DNA of 64,000 bases, taken from Tectiglobus sp965247245 (GTDB lineage: Bacteria; Pseudomonadota; Alphaproteobacteria; Rhizobiales; Hyphomicrobiaceae). Positions 35,199 to 44,245 of the stretch are shown here, one piece after another. The stretch lies in assembly GCA_965247245.1 (NCBI GenBank), contig CBDFGV010000003.1, positions 4,278,001 through 4,342,000 of the forward strand, given 5' to 3'. A program made the translations under genes and the position numbers. The notes beneath the pieces were generated by a model. That model ran no database searches and was not told where the DNA came from. It worked only from the letters and a program-made list of their open reading frames with translations. The number at the start of each line of letters is the position of its first letter. The stretch's first letter is position 1.

Positions 35199-35711
35199 AT
35201 GGAGGGTGGGCCATCCTGGAGCGAAGTAGAGGACGACCAGTTGGAAAACGGAGAGCTCCCAAGCCGGAATGCGCGCAAGCCGAACCCGATAGATACGCAT
35301 GTAGGCTCAAGGGTCCGATTTCGCCGGATGCTGCTCGGCATGAGCCAGGAAAAACTCGGCGAGCAATTGGGACTGACTTTCCAGCAAGTCCAAAAATACG
35401 AGAAGGGCGTCAATCGGATCGGCGCCAGTCGACTGTTTGAACTTGCCAATGTGTTGGGCGTCAATGTTCAGTTCTTCTATGACGAAGCCCCTGATCTCGG
35501 CGAAGCAAGGGGTGCAGCAGGACTAGCCGAAGAGCCCGCCAACGATTACGTAGGCGGGTTTCTCAAGAGCCGCGAGGGCATTGAACTCAATCGCGCCTTC
35601 GCAAAGATCTCTGACCCCAAGGTTCGTCGCTCCGTCGTCGATCTGGTCCGCTCGCTAGCCGACGAAGATGAATTCCGGGACCAACAGCACAATCGCCAGC
35701 AGTCGGCTTAA
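35199..35711 (+). CDS. praR: XRE-family transcriptional regulator, PraR/PhrR type
   Basis: A 170-residue DNA-binding protein with an HTH_3 domain at about residues 33-95: HVGSRVRFRRMLLGMSQEKL, then FQQVQKYEKGVNRIGASRLFELANVLG. The sequence and the position between lnt and metK match PhrR of Sinorhizobium (pH-regulated, next to the lnt gene actA) and PraR of Rhizobium (represses quorum-sensing and biofilm genes). The C-terminal half is acidic and Arg-rich. The first 30 residues are atypical, so an internal start is possible. The 281-nt spacer upstream has a good TATAAA (34999-35004) but no matching -35. Confidence 0.85.
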   Translation: MEGGPSWSEVEDDQLENGELPSRNARKPNPIDTHVGSRVRFRRMLLGMSQEKLGEQLGLTFQQVQKYEKGVNRIGASRLFELANVLGVNVQFFYDEAPDLGEARGAAGLAEEPANDYVGGFLKSREGIELNRAFAKISDPKVRRSVVDLVRSLADEDEFRDQQHNRQQSA

Positions 35712-35884
35712 TGCGGCCTGCGGTTATGCGCGGAACAGGAAAAGCCTGCGGCACGATCAGTTGTCATAACGGCGACATACGGATGCGAGTGGCCGAAGAC
35801 CGCATGAGCCAAGCTTGACCGGCATGTGCAAAGACTGCAAAACAGCTTCCGATTAGCAAACAACGATATGATCGGGGGTTCTAA

Positions 35885-37084
35885 GTGTCAGCTCGGACGT
35901 TTTTCTTTACAAGTGAATCCGTATCTGAGGGCCATCCAGACAAGGTCTGCGATAGAATTTCCGACGAGATAGTTGACCTCTATTTTCGCGAAGCCCTGAA
36001 CGCCGGCATGGACCCTTGGCAGGTTCGCGTCGCAGCGGAAACACTAGCCACCACCAATCAGGTCGTGATTGCCGGTGAGACACGCGGGCCGGCCGGCATC
36101 TCCAAAGACCAGATCGAAGAAGCCGCGCGCTCCGCCATCAAGGACATCGGCTACGAGCAGGAAGGTTTCCACTGGCAGAACGCGAATGTCCAAGTTCTTC
36201 TGCACGAGCAATCAGCCGACATCGCGCAGGGTGTCGACGCGGCCGGCAACAAGGATGAAGGCGCCGGCGACCAGGGCATCATGTTTGGCTACGCTTGTGG
36301 CGAAACTCCTGATTTGATGCCGGCTCCGATCTATTACAGTCACAAGATCCTTGAGGACCTCGCAAGGGCCAGGAAGTCCGGCGAAGGCCAAGGTGGAAAG
36401 CTCGGTCCGGACTCAAAGAGCCAGCTTTCAATGCGCTACGAAAACGGCAAGCCGGTCGGGATCACCCACATCGTCTTGTCAACGCAGCACATGGATGAGG
36501 ACATGACGTCCGAGGATGTGCGCGCCGTCGTCGAGCCGTACATCCGTAACACTCTCCCGGCAGAATGGGTGACCGGTGACACCGAGTGGCACGTCAACCC
36601 AACTGGCAAGTTCGTCATTGGCGGACCGGACGGAGACTGCGGACTAACCGGCAGGAAGATCATTGTTGATACTTACGGTGGCGCAGCTCCACACGGCGGC
36701 GGTGCCTTCAGCGGTAAGGATCCCACCAAAGTGGACCGCTCGGCCGCCTATGCCGCACGGTACCTGGCCAAGAACGTAATCGCTGCAGGCTTTGCAGAAC
36801 GCTGCTGCATTCAGCTGTCGTACGCTATTGGCGTGTCTCGCCCGCTGTCGATCAACGTTAATCTCTATGACACCGGCAATGTCGACGAGGCCCGGCTCGA
36901 AGGCGTTCTCAACGAGATTATGGACCTCAGCCCGCGCGGCATCCGCCAGCATCTCGATCTGAATAAGCCCATCTATGCGCGGTCAGCTGCCTACGGACAC
37001 TTCGGCCGCACACCGGACAGCGACGGCGGCTTCAGTTGGGAGCGAACCGATCTGGTCGACGATCTCAAGTCAGCAATGGCTTAG
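35885..37084 (+). CDS. metK: S-adenosylmethionine synthetase
   Basis: MetK makes SAM from methionine and ATP. The 399-residue protein starts with a GTG (MSARTFFFTSESVSEGHPDKVCD); ATP-binding His is in EGHPDK. GAGDQGIMFGYA and GGGAFSGKDPTKVDRSAAYAAR are the two signature motifs. I looked at the 173-nt leader for SAM-II, SAM-V and SAM/SAH riboswitch cores and saw none that convinces. The leader does hold a direct repeat GCCTGCGG (35716-35723 and 35744-35751). trmB follows 109 nt later. Confidence 0.96.
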   Translation: MSARTFFFTSESVSEGHPDKVCDRISDEIVDLYFREALNAGMDPWQVRVAAETLATTNQVVIAGETRGPAGISKDQIEEAARSAIKDIGYEQEGFHWQNANVQVLLHEQSADIAQGVDAAGNKDEGAGDQGIMFGYACGETPDLMPAPIYYSHKILEDLARARKSGEGQGGKLGPDSKSQLSMRYENGKPVGITHIVLSTQHMDEDMTSEDVRAVVEPYIRNTLPAEWVTGDTEWHVNPTGKFVIGGPDGDCGLTGRKIIVDTYGGAAPHGGGAFSGKDPTKVDRSAAYAARYLAKNVIAAGFAERCCIQLSYAIGVSRPLSINVNLYDTGNVDEARLEGVLNEIMDLSPRGIRQHLDLNKPIYARSAAYGHFGRTPDSDGGFSWERTDLVDDLKSAMA

Positions 37085-37116
37085 ACGGCCAGCGAGATTA
37101 AAGCTTGAAATCACTA

Positions 37117-37151
37117 GCGCACGGTTGCGCCGTTGACAGGCGGCCGTGCGC
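37117..37151 (+). other. Hairpin between metK and trmB
   Basis: Perfect 8-bp arms GCGCACGG (37117-37124) and CCGTGCGC (37144-37151), with further GCC/GGC pairing inside the loop. No T-run follows. It may end or stabilise the metK transcript. Confidence 0.4.
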
Positions 37152-37193
37152 AAGGCATTGCGGCCAAAGTGGTGGCAACTCTGAACTCAGGAC

Positions 37194-37955
37194 ATGACGC
37201 CCTCCGAGCCAAAGCCAAAGTCCGATGACACCCGTGATGGAGCTTCTGGTGGAATCTCCACAGAGACCTCCGAAGAGGCCATCGAGCTGCGCTCATTCGG
37301 TCGGACAAGGTCGCGCAGTCTGACGGCGCGTCAGCAGGATGTCATTGCGCGCCTCGCCAAACAGACCTCGATCGATCTGTCGTCAGCCGACCCACTTGGC
37401 GCAGCAGAGATCTTCGACAATCGCTACGACGCGCTGTGGCTGGAAATCGGTTTTGGAGGTGGTGAGCACCTGCTTTGGCAGGCCAGGGAAAACCCACAGG
37501 TCGGCATAATTGGATGCGAGCCATTTCGCGATGGTGTGGTCAGAGTGCTGACAGCCATCGACGAGGAACACCTCGAAAACATACGCCTGCACGCTGATGA
37601 TGCCCGACCATTGCTCCGCCAGCTCAAACCCCAATCGATTGACCGCGCGTTTATCCTCTTTGCCGATCCATGGCCGAAGAAGCGCCACAATAAGAGACGG
37701 CTGATAAATGCGAATCTGGCGGAATTACTGGCTCGCGTCATGAAACCAGGTGCGCAACTGCGTATTGCGACGGACATCGATGACTATCTGAAATCCATTT
37801 TGCTCACATTTTACGGCCATCCGGATTTCGAATGGCTGGCCGAAAGGCCATCAGATTGGCGCGTGCGGCCACCCGATTGGCCCGCGACGCGGTATGAGGC
37901 CAAGGCGATTCGTGAAGGTAGATCCTGCGCTTACCTGCGATTTCGTAGAACTTAA
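37194..37955 (+). CDS. trmB: tRNA (guanine-N7-)-methyltransferase TrmB
   Basis: SAM-dependent enzyme that makes m7G46 in the tRNA variable loop. This 253-residue protein has SAM motif I as WLEIGFGGGEHL and the TrmB signature FADPWPKKRHNKRRL, with the catalytic Asp. A late T-D-x-x-x-Y segment, ATDIDDYLKSI, is also present. A charged N-terminal extension of about 40 residues precedes the domain. It closes the metK-trmB unit and is followed by the rimP leader. Confidence 0.95.
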   Translation: MTPSEPKPKSDDTRDGASGGISTETSEEAIELRSFGRTRSRSLTARQQDVIARLAKQTSIDLSSADPLGAAEIFDNRYDALWLEIGFGGGEHLLWQARENPQVGIIGCEPFRDGVVRVLTAIDEEHLENIRLHADDARPLLRQLKPQSIDRAFILFADPWPKKRHNKRRLINANLAELLARVMKPGAQLRIATDIDDYLKSILLTFYGHPDFEWLAERPSDWRVRPPDWPATRYEAKAIREGRSCAYLRFRRT

Positions 37956-38019
37956 TGCTTCTGGACGGGCCTTTCCCAGCATCTTTGCTCGCCATGTTCA
38001 AAAAAGTGACAAAATGCGC

Positions 38020-38048
38020 TTGCATTGGGCAAATCATTCACATAAGCT
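38020..38048 (+). promoter_or_regulatory. Predicted promoter of the rimP-nusA-infB operon
   Basis: TTGCAT (38020-38025) and TAAGCT (38043-38048) are separated by exactly 17 nt. The site lies 65 nt after the trmB stop. A T-tailed hairpin begins about 29 nt downstream and rimP about 200 nt downstream, which fits a leader transcript. The hexamers are only moderate matches. Confidence 0.4.
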
Positions 38049-38076
38049 TTACATGCTCATGATCATCTCAACTCTG

Positions 38077-38108
38077 AGAGTGGGCCCTTCCGGGGCTCGC
38101 TCTTTTTT
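38077..38108 (+). terminator. Intrinsic terminator / attenuator in the rimP leader
   Basis: An 11-bp stem, AGAGTGGGCCC (38077-38087) against GGGCTCGCTCT (38093-38103) with two G-T pairs, followed by an unbroken run of six T at 38103-38108. It lies downstream of a promoter-like sequence and 139 nt before the rimP ATG. It either ends trmB transcription or attenuates the rimP operon. Confidence 0.75.
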
Positions 38109-38246
38109 ATTGTTGAGGCTAGCGCGGTCGCCATCTAATTCGAACAGTGTTGCCGTAGTTAATGTTGATCGCCGCTCGCGAATGTGAATGTGCGCCGGGG
38201 CTGATATCCGATTTTGAGTACGCAATTAGGAAACACGCAGTCACGC

Positions 38247-38882
38247 ATGGCAGAACAGGATGCGGTTTTGCTCGATGATCGCTTTATCAAGGAAAGCGGC
38301 AGAGCAGCCCAAATAGCCGAGATTATTGAGCCGTCGATAGCGGACCTAGGATATCGCCTGGTCCGCGTCCAGCTCATGGGCCGCGCTGACAAGCAAACCG
38401 TGCAGATAATGGCTGAGCGCTCAAGCGGCGAGTTCACGATTGAGGATTGCGAAACCATTTCGAGGCAAATCTCGCCTCTGTTGGATGCATTCGATCCTAT
38501 AGACGAGGCCTACCAGCTGGAGGTTTCCTCAGCGGGGATCGATCGACCATTGGTGCGTCGCAGCGATTTCGAAGACTGGGCGGGCTACGAAGTAAAGATT
38601 GAACTGAAAGAACTCCTCGACGGCCGACGCCGCTTTCGCGGAACGATTGAGGGTTTCGCGGACGGCGAGATCCGCATTGAGGTTGACCTCGACCAGCTGG
38701 GCCGCCAGGTGTTGGGGCTCCCGGCGGAGTTGGTGGAAAGTGCACGCCTCGTCCTAACAGATGAGCTGGTACGCGAGTCATTGCGACGGTCTAAGAAGGC
38801 GCAGTCGGACAGCAGTTTGGAAACTGAGATAGAGTCTGAGACACAGGCGTTGGCGTCGGTCTCAAGTGAGAAGGATGATTGA
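38247..38882 (+). CDS. rimP: Ribosome maturation factor RimP
   Basis: RimP is needed for assembly of the 30S subunit. A TTG at 38214 keeps the frame open, but the ATG at 38247 (MAEQDAVLL) is the likely start, giving 211 residues. The N-terminal domain has IIEPSIADLGYRLVRVQLMG and the core signature YQLEVSSAGIDRPL. The C-terminal SH3-like domain has GYEVKIELKELLDGRRRFRGTI. A highly charged Ser/Glu tail of about 35 residues follows, typical of alphaproteobacterial RimP. nusA starts 3 nt after its stop. Confidence 0.94.
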   Translation: MAEQDAVLLDDRFIKESGRAAQIAEIIEPSIADLGYRLVRVQLMGRADKQTVQIMAERSSGEFTIEDCETISRQISPLLDAFDPIDEAYQLEVSSAGIDRPLVRRSDFEDWAGYEVKIELKELLDGRRRFRGTIEGFADGEIRIEVDLDQLGRQVLGLPAELVESARLVLTDELVRESLRRSKKAQSDSSLETEIESETQALASVSSEKDD

Positions 38883-38884
38883 TC

Positions 38885-40561
38885 ATGGCAATGGCAGGAG
38901 TCAGTGCGAACCGCATTGAATTGTTGCAGATCGCGGATGCCGTCGCCCGGGAGAAATCGATCGATCGGGTCATCGTCATTGATGCGATGCAGGATGCCAT
39001 CCAGAAGGCAGCCAAATCTCGCTATGGCCTGGAAAATGATATTCGTTGTGCGATCGATCCAAAGACTGGCGCAACGCAACTGACCCGCGTTTTGACTGTC
39101 GTCGAGGAGGTCGAAAACGAGTCGACCGAAGTCACGCTGGCCGAAGCCAAGAAGATCAAAGACGACGCGGAAATTGGCGAGGAGCTCGTCGAAGAACTCC
39201 CTCCAATGGACTTTGGCCGCGTTGCTGCTCAGAACGCCAAGCAGGTGATCGTGCAAAAGGTGCGCGATGCTGAGCGGGATCGCCAGTACGAAGAATACAA
39301 GGATCGTGTCGACGAAATAGCCAACGGCACTGTCAAGCGCGTCGAATATGGCAACGTGATTGTCGATCTCGGCCGGGCAGAAGCCATTATTCGCCGCGAT
39401 GAGATGATCCCGCGCGAAAACGTGCGCTACGGCGATCGCATCCGGGCTTACGTCTATGATGTTCGCCGCGAGCCGCGCGGACCACAGATTTTCCTATCCC
39501 GTGCACGCCCGGAGTTCATGTCGAAGCTGTTCGCGATGGAAGTGCCTGAGATCTACGACGGTGTTGTCGAGATCAAGTCAGTGGCCAGGGACCCAGGTTC
39601 GCGGGCGAAGATTGCCGTCATCTCCAAGGACTCCTCGATTGACCCGGTCGGCGCCTGTGTCGGCATGCGCGGACAGCGTGTCCAGGCGGTAGTGAATGAA
39701 CTGCAGGGCGAGAAGATCGATATCATCCAGTGGAACCCGGAGGCTGCAAGCTTCATCGTGAACGCGCTGGCGCCCGCCGAAGTCTCAAAAGTGGTTCTCG
39801 ATGAAGACTCGGAGCGCATCGAGGTGGTCGTGCCTGAAAGCCAGCTGTCACTGGCTATCGGCCGCCGCGGACAAAACGTGCGCCTCGCGTCGCAGCTCAC
39901 CGGCTGGGATATCGACATTCTGACCGAACAGGAAGAAAGCGAACGCCGTCAGAAGGAATTCAATGATCGCTCGCAGCTGTTCATGGAATCCTTTGATGTC
40001 GATGAGGTGATCGCCCAGTTGCTGGTCACCGAAGGTTTCACCTCGGTTGAGGAAGTCGCCTTTGTTGAACTCGATGAGATTTCAACGATCGAAGGCTTTG
40101 ACGAAGAAACCGCCGAAGAGATCCAGACACGCGCTCGGGAATACCTCGACCGTGTCGAGCAGGAGCGTGACGAGAAGCGTCGCGAACTTGGCGTTCAGGA
40201 TGAGCTCACCAGTGTCAACGGTGTAACCACGGCCATGATGGTCGCTTTTGGCGAGAATGACGTAAAGACGCTTGAGGATCTTGCTGACTGCGCAACCGAT
40301 GATCTTACCGGTTGGGTTGAGCGCAAGAAGGAGAAGGGCGTCGATCCGATCAAGCATGAGGGTATTCTCAGCAGCTTCGACATTAGTCGTGAAGAAGCTG
40401 AAGAAATGATCCTGGCAGCGAGAATTCTGCTTGGTTGGATTGATCCAAACGAAATGCTTGAGGAAGTCGAAGAGACCGCTGATGCAGAAGCGGTCGAGGG
40501 CGAAGCGGCTGTGGAAGCCGAACAGGCAGATGACGCTTCGGCGCCTGTCAGTGCGAACTAA
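38885..40561 (+). CDS. nusA: Transcription termination/antitermination protein NusA
   Basis: NusA binds RNA polymerase and modulates pausing, termination and antitermination. I place the start at the ATG at 38885 (MAMAGVSANRIELLQIADAVAREKS); AAGGAT is upstream. Domain order: N-terminal polymerase-binding domain to about residue 130, S1 domain (GTVKRVEYGNVIVDLG), KH1/KH2 (VGACVGMRGQRVQAVVNEL and LAIGRRGQNVRLASQLTGW), then two acidic C-terminal helix-hairpin-helix repeats. The tail is Glu/Ala-rich. Part of the rimP-nusA-ylxR-infB operon. Confidence 0.97.
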   Translation: MAMAGVSANRIELLQIADAVAREKSIDRVIVIDAMQDAIQKAAKSRYGLENDIRCAIDPKTGATQLTRVLTVVEEVENESTEVTLAEAKKIKDDAEIGEELVEELPPMDFGRVAAQNAKQVIVQKVRDAERDRQYEEYKDRVDEIANGTVKRVEYGNVIVDLGRAEAIIRRDEMIPRENVRYGDRIRAYVYDVRREPRGPQIFLSRARPEFMSKLFAMEVPEIYDGVVEIKSVARDPGSRAKIAVISKDSSIDPVGACVGMRGQRVQAVVNELQGEKIDIIQWNPEAASFIVNALAPAEVSKVVLDEDSERIEVVVPESQLSLAIGRRGQNVRLASQLTGWDIDILTEQEESERRQKEFNDRSQLFMESFDVDEVIAQLLVTEGFTSVEEVAFVELDEISTIEGFDEETAEEIQTRAREYLDRVEQERDEKRRELGVQDELTSVNGVTTAMMVAFGENDVKTLEDLADCATDDLTGWVERKKEKGVDPIKHEGILSSFDISREEAEEMILAARILLGWIDPNEMLEEVEETADAEAVEGEAAVEAEQADDASAPVSAN

Positions 40562-40585
40562 TGAGCGAGGTTCGACATACGAGCG

Positions 40586-41308
40586 ATGAGCGCAAGGTCA
40601 AGACAGCATGTCCGTACGGATGGGGCAGATCGCCCCATGCGGACCTGTATTGCCTCGCGCCAGGCGCGTGCACCGGATGAACTCATCCGTTTTGCCCTGT
40701 CACCTGACGGCATACTGACACCTGACCTTGCAAACGCGCTTCCCGGGCGTGGCGCGTGGGTGACCTGCTCAAAGGATTGCATCAAAACCGCCATCGAGAA
40801 GCGCGCTTTTGACCGCGCATTTCGCAAATCAGTCACCGTTCCAGAGGACTTTTTGGCCTTACTGGAGCGCCTGTTGACGGATCGCGCGCTTCAGAGTTTG
40901 AGCTTGGCGAAGAAGGCTGGCGGTGTTATCACCGGCTTCACTAAGGTTAATTCGGCAATTGAAACCGCTGCCGTCGAAGTCCTTGTTCAGGCTTCAGACG
41001 CCAGTTTGGATGGCAAAAAACGCATTGCGGGTAAGTATAGAGCCATCTGCGAAGAGTTGGCGATTGAGCCAAAAACAATAAATCTTTTCAGCATTGAGCA
41101 ATTGAGTTTGGCCATTGGCCGGCCAAATGTGGTACATGCTGCACTAAATCACGGACGAGTGGCTGACGAATTTATCTTGGCAGCGCGTCGGCTAAGCAGC
41201 TTCTTGCTGCTCCTCGACGATGCTAATCCAAGCGCAAATGCAGCCATTGGGGAAACCTCGCCATCGGAGTCGGCGAATGATGTAGGACTAGAGACGGAAC
41301 AAGCATGA
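40586..41308 (+). CDS. YlxR (DUF448)-L7Ae-like fusion RNA-binding protein
   Basis: A 240-residue protein joining two small RNA-binding modules. The YlxR/DUF448 domain at about residues 15-85 has RTCIASRQARAPDELIRFA and PGRGAWVTCSKDCI. The L7Ae/YlxQ-like domain at about 95-190 has LSLAKKAGGVITGFTKV and ends near LFSIEQLSLAIGRPNVVHAAL. Fusion of the two, and placement between nusA and infB, is usual in alphaproteobacteria. Its function is probably in ribosome or RNase P biology, not proven. Its stop overlaps the infB start (ATGA). Confidence 0.9.
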   Translation: MSARSRQHVRTDGADRPMRTCIASRQARAPDELIRFALSPDGILTPDLANALPGRGAWVTCSKDCIKTAIEKRAFDRAFRKSVTVPEDFLALLERLLTDRALQSLSLAKKAGGVITGFTKVNSAIETAAVEVLVQASDASLDGKKRIAGKYRAICEELAIEPKTINLFSIEQLSLAIGRPNVVHAALNHGRVADEFILAARRLSSFLLLLDDANPSANAAIGETSPSESANDVGLETEQA

Positions 41309-44097
41309 GCGAATCGAAGGAAACCGACGAGAAACAAACCAAAGGCCGTAAGCCTTTGAGTTTGAACAGAACTGTCGACGCCGGGCATGTGCAACAAAAG
41401 TTTAGCCATGGGCGGTCAAAGTCGGTTGTCGTCGAGAAAAAGCGCAAACGTATGGTGGCACAGCCTGATAAGGCTGCCGCCCGGAAAACCGCGCAGGCTT
41501 CTGGCGCTGCAAAGACCACGGCAAAATCGGCTGGTGGTCTGTCGCAGGAAGAAGTCGCTAAGCGGGCCGCCGCGCTGGCGGCTGCGCAGCGGGCTGCCAA
41601 GGACGCCGAGCACGAGGCCGTCGAGGCTGCAAAGCGCCAGGCGCAGTTGGATGCAGAAGCAGCCGAAAAGCAGCGTCAGGCTGACGAAGTCGCGCGCCAG
41701 GAAGCGGAAGCCAAGGAGGCTGCCGCAACTGAGGCTGCGCGAAAGCTTCAGCAAGCTCAACTTGCCGAGCAGGAAGCCGTCAATCGTGAGTTGTCTCAGA
41801 AGACAGCTATGACGCCTTCGCTAGTCAATCCGCCCCCACCGGCAGCTGCTGCGTCGGAGGAAGAGGCTGCGGCGCCTGCTGCCGAAAGCAAGGCAGAGGC
41901 ACCTGCTGCCAAGACCAACGGCAAGGCACGGGCGAAAGCTGAACCGGCGCCGCCGGCAAGTGCACCGGCTCAAGACCAAGGTCGAGCCGATCAGCCGCTT
42001 CTGAAATCCGTCGGCATGATCAAACCGATGATCGTGACCCGGACCGATCGGCCAGAACCGAAAAAGCCAGAGCCGCCGAAGAAGGCGGAAGAGCAGCCAC
42101 GTCGCACGCTCAAGCCTGCAGCACCGGTACCATCGGCGCGTGAGGAAGAAGAAGAGCGTCGCCGTCGTGGTGGCGGGAAGCGCGGGGCCGGCCGCGGCGA
42201 CGATGGCCGTGTTCGCGGAAAGCTGACGATCACCAATGCTTTTGACGAGCGCCAGCGGGAACGTTCTCTTGCGTCGTTGAAGCGCAAACGTGAGCGTGAG
42301 AAGCAGAAAGCAATGGGTGTCTCCCAGACCCGCGAGAAGATCTCACGCGAAGTCATCATCCCGGAAGTTATTACCATCCAGGAGCTGGCGAACCGCATGA
42401 CGGAACGCGCCGTCGATGTCATCAAATATTTGATGAAACAAGGCGACATGCGCAAAATGAATGATGTCGTTGATACGGAAACGGCGCAGCTGATCGTTGA
42501 GGAATTCGGCCACACGGCCAAGCTGGTCTCTGAAGCGGATGTGGAAGAGGGCTTCATTGGCGAAGTCGATGCCGATGAGACGCTGCAATCACGTGCGCCT
42601 GTTGTGACCATCATGGGCCACGTCGATCACGGTAAGACATCGTTGCTCGATGCCCTTCGGGCTGCAAACGTGGCCAGCGGCGAAGCTGGTGGCATCACGC
42701 AGCACATCGGCGCCTATCAGGTGACCACCGAAAGCGGTAACAAGATCACGTTCATCGACACGCCAGGCCACGCGGCGTTTACCGCCATGCGTGCACGCGG
42801 CGCGAAGGTGACCGATATCGTGATCCTTGTGGTGGCAGCTGACGATGGTGTCATGCCGCAGACGGTCGAGGCTATCGCCCACGCCAAGGCAGCTGAAGTT
42901 CCTTTGATTGTCGCCATCAACAAGATGGACAAGCCTGATGCAGACCCTAATCGCGTGCGCACGGAACTGCTACAGCACGAAGTGATCGTCGAGAGCATGT
43001 CAGGTGAAACGCTTGAGGTCGAGGTTTCGGCACTTAAGCAGATGAACCTCGACGGCTTGCTTGAAGCGATCAATCTGCAGGCCGAACTGCTCGACCTGAA
43101 GGCCAACCCAGACCGCTCAGCAGAAGGCTTCGTCATTGAAGCAAAGCTGGAACGTGGCCGGGGACCGGTCGGCACTTTGCTGGTTCAGCGCGGGACGCTC
43201 TCCGTTGGTGACATCGTGGTTGGCGGGTCCTCATGGGGACGCGTCAGGGCATTGATCGATGACACTGGATCAAATGTCGTAAAGGCAGGTCCGTCGTTCC
43301 CGGTTGAGGTTCTGGGCTTTGACTCGGCGCCAGAAGCCGGTGACCAGTTCGCCGTTGTTGAGAGCGAAGCGCGCGCGCGTGAGATTACTGACTATCGTGT
43401 CCGTAAGCGCCGCGAGACGCTGGGCTCAGCTGGCTCTGCCCGTACGCTCGAGCAGATGATGCAGCAGCTGCATGAAGAGGGAAAGAAAGAGTTCCCGCTG
43501 ATTGTCAAAGGCGACGTGCAGGGTTCTGTCGAAGCCATTGCTGGTGCATTGGCCAAGGTCGGCAACGAAGAAGTCGAAGCCAGGATCATTCACTCCGGTG
43601 TTGGCGGTATCACGGAGTCGGACATCACGCTTGCAACAGCGTCGAATGCCGTCGTGATTGGCTTCAACGTTCGTGCCAACGTACAAGCCAAGACAGCGTC
43701 CGAGCAGGAAGGCGTCGAGATCCGCTACTACAGCATCATCTACGACCTCGTCGACGATGTGAAAGCAGCGATGTCCGGCATGCTGGATCCGACACTGCGT
43801 GAGATCTTCCTCGGCAACGCTGAGATCCGCGAGGTCTTCAACATCACGAAGATTGGTAAGGTCGCGGGTTGTCTGGTGACCGACGGCAAGGTCGAGCGGG
43901 GAGCCAAAGTCCGGCTCCTGCGTGATAACGTTGTCATTCATGAAGGAACCCTGTCGACGCTCAAGCGCTTCAAGGATGAGGTCAAGGAAGTTCCTGGTGG
44001 CCAGGAATGCGGTATGGCGTTCGCCAACTACCAGGATATTCGTGCCGGTGACGTTATCGAATGCTTCCAGGTCGAGACTGTTCAAAGAACACTCTAG
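41305..44097 (+). CDS. infB: Translation initiation factor IF-2
   Basis: GTPase that brings initiator fMet-tRNA to the 30S subunit. The 930-residue protein has a long N-terminal region rich in Ala, Glu and Lys. This region includes a coiled-coil-like stretch at about residues 85-165 (repeats of AA-x-A/E-x-Q-x-x-A) and a Pro/Lys-rich linker. The IF2_N domain is at about 350-400. G1 is GHVDHGKTSL near residue 437, G3 is DTPGH, and G4 is NKMD. Domains II-IV end with CGMAFANYQDIRAGDVIECF. Length and order are normal for the order Hyphomicrobiales. It overlaps ylxR by 4 nt. Confidence 0.97.
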   Translation: MSESKETDEKQTKGRKPLSLNRTVDAGHVQQKFSHGRSKSVVVEKKRKRMVAQPDKAAARKTAQASGAAKTTAKSAGGLSQEEVAKRAAALAAAQRAAKDAEHEAVEAAKRQAQLDAEAAEKQRQADEVARQEAEAKEAAATEAARKLQQAQLAEQEAVNRELSQKTAMTPSLVNPPPPAAAASEEEAAAPAAESKAEAPAAKTNGKARAKAEPAPPASAPAQDQGRADQPLLKSVGMIKPMIVTRTDRPEPKKPEPPKKAEEQPRRTLKPAAPVPSAREEEEERRRRGGGKRGAGRGDDGRVRGKLTITNAFDERQRERSLASLKRKREREKQKAMGVSQTREKISREVIIPEVITIQELANRMTERAVDVIKYLMKQGDMRKMNDVVDTETAQLIVEEFGHTAKLVSEADVEEGFIGEVDADETLQSRAPVVTIMGHVDHGKTSLLDALRAANVASGEAGGITQHIGAYQVTTESGNKITFIDTPGHAAFTAMRARGAKVTDIVILVVAADDGVMPQTVEAIAHAKAAEVPLIVAINKMDKPDADPNRVRTELLQHEVIVESMSGETLEVEVSALKQMNLDGLLEAINLQAELLDLKANPDRSAEGFVIEAKLERGRGPVGTLLVQRGTLSVGDIVVGGSSWGRVRALIDDTGSNVVKAGPSFPVEVLGFDSAPEAGDQFAVVESEARAREITDYRVRKRRETLGSAGSARTLEQMMQQLHEEGKKEFPLIVKGDVQGSVEAIAGALAKVGNEEVEARIIHSGVGGITESDITLATASNAVVIGFNVRANVQAKTASEQEGVEIRYYSIIYDLVDDVKAAMSGMLDPTLREIFLGNAEIREVFNITKIGKVAGCLVTDGKVERGAKVRLLRDNVVIHEGTLSTLKRFKDEVKEVPGGQECGMAFANYQDIRAGDVIECFQVETVQRTL

Positions 44098-44245
44098 TCT
44101 GAATGCAAGTGAGAATAACGCCCGCTACGGTTTCCGATCCACTGTTGATCGGTTGCAGTGGCGGGCGGATCCAATTTTGATACTCGGCTGACCCCGCGAT
44201 GGCTTGAACATGAGGCATTGCGCAGTTGCCGAACGTTGATCCTCG

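Noticed and set aside
35712..35884. SAM riboswitch in the metK leader
   Set aside because: I compared the leader with the SAM-II, SAM-V and SAM/SAH core motifs from memory and found no consistent pairing. Only a GCCTGCGG direct repeat is clear.
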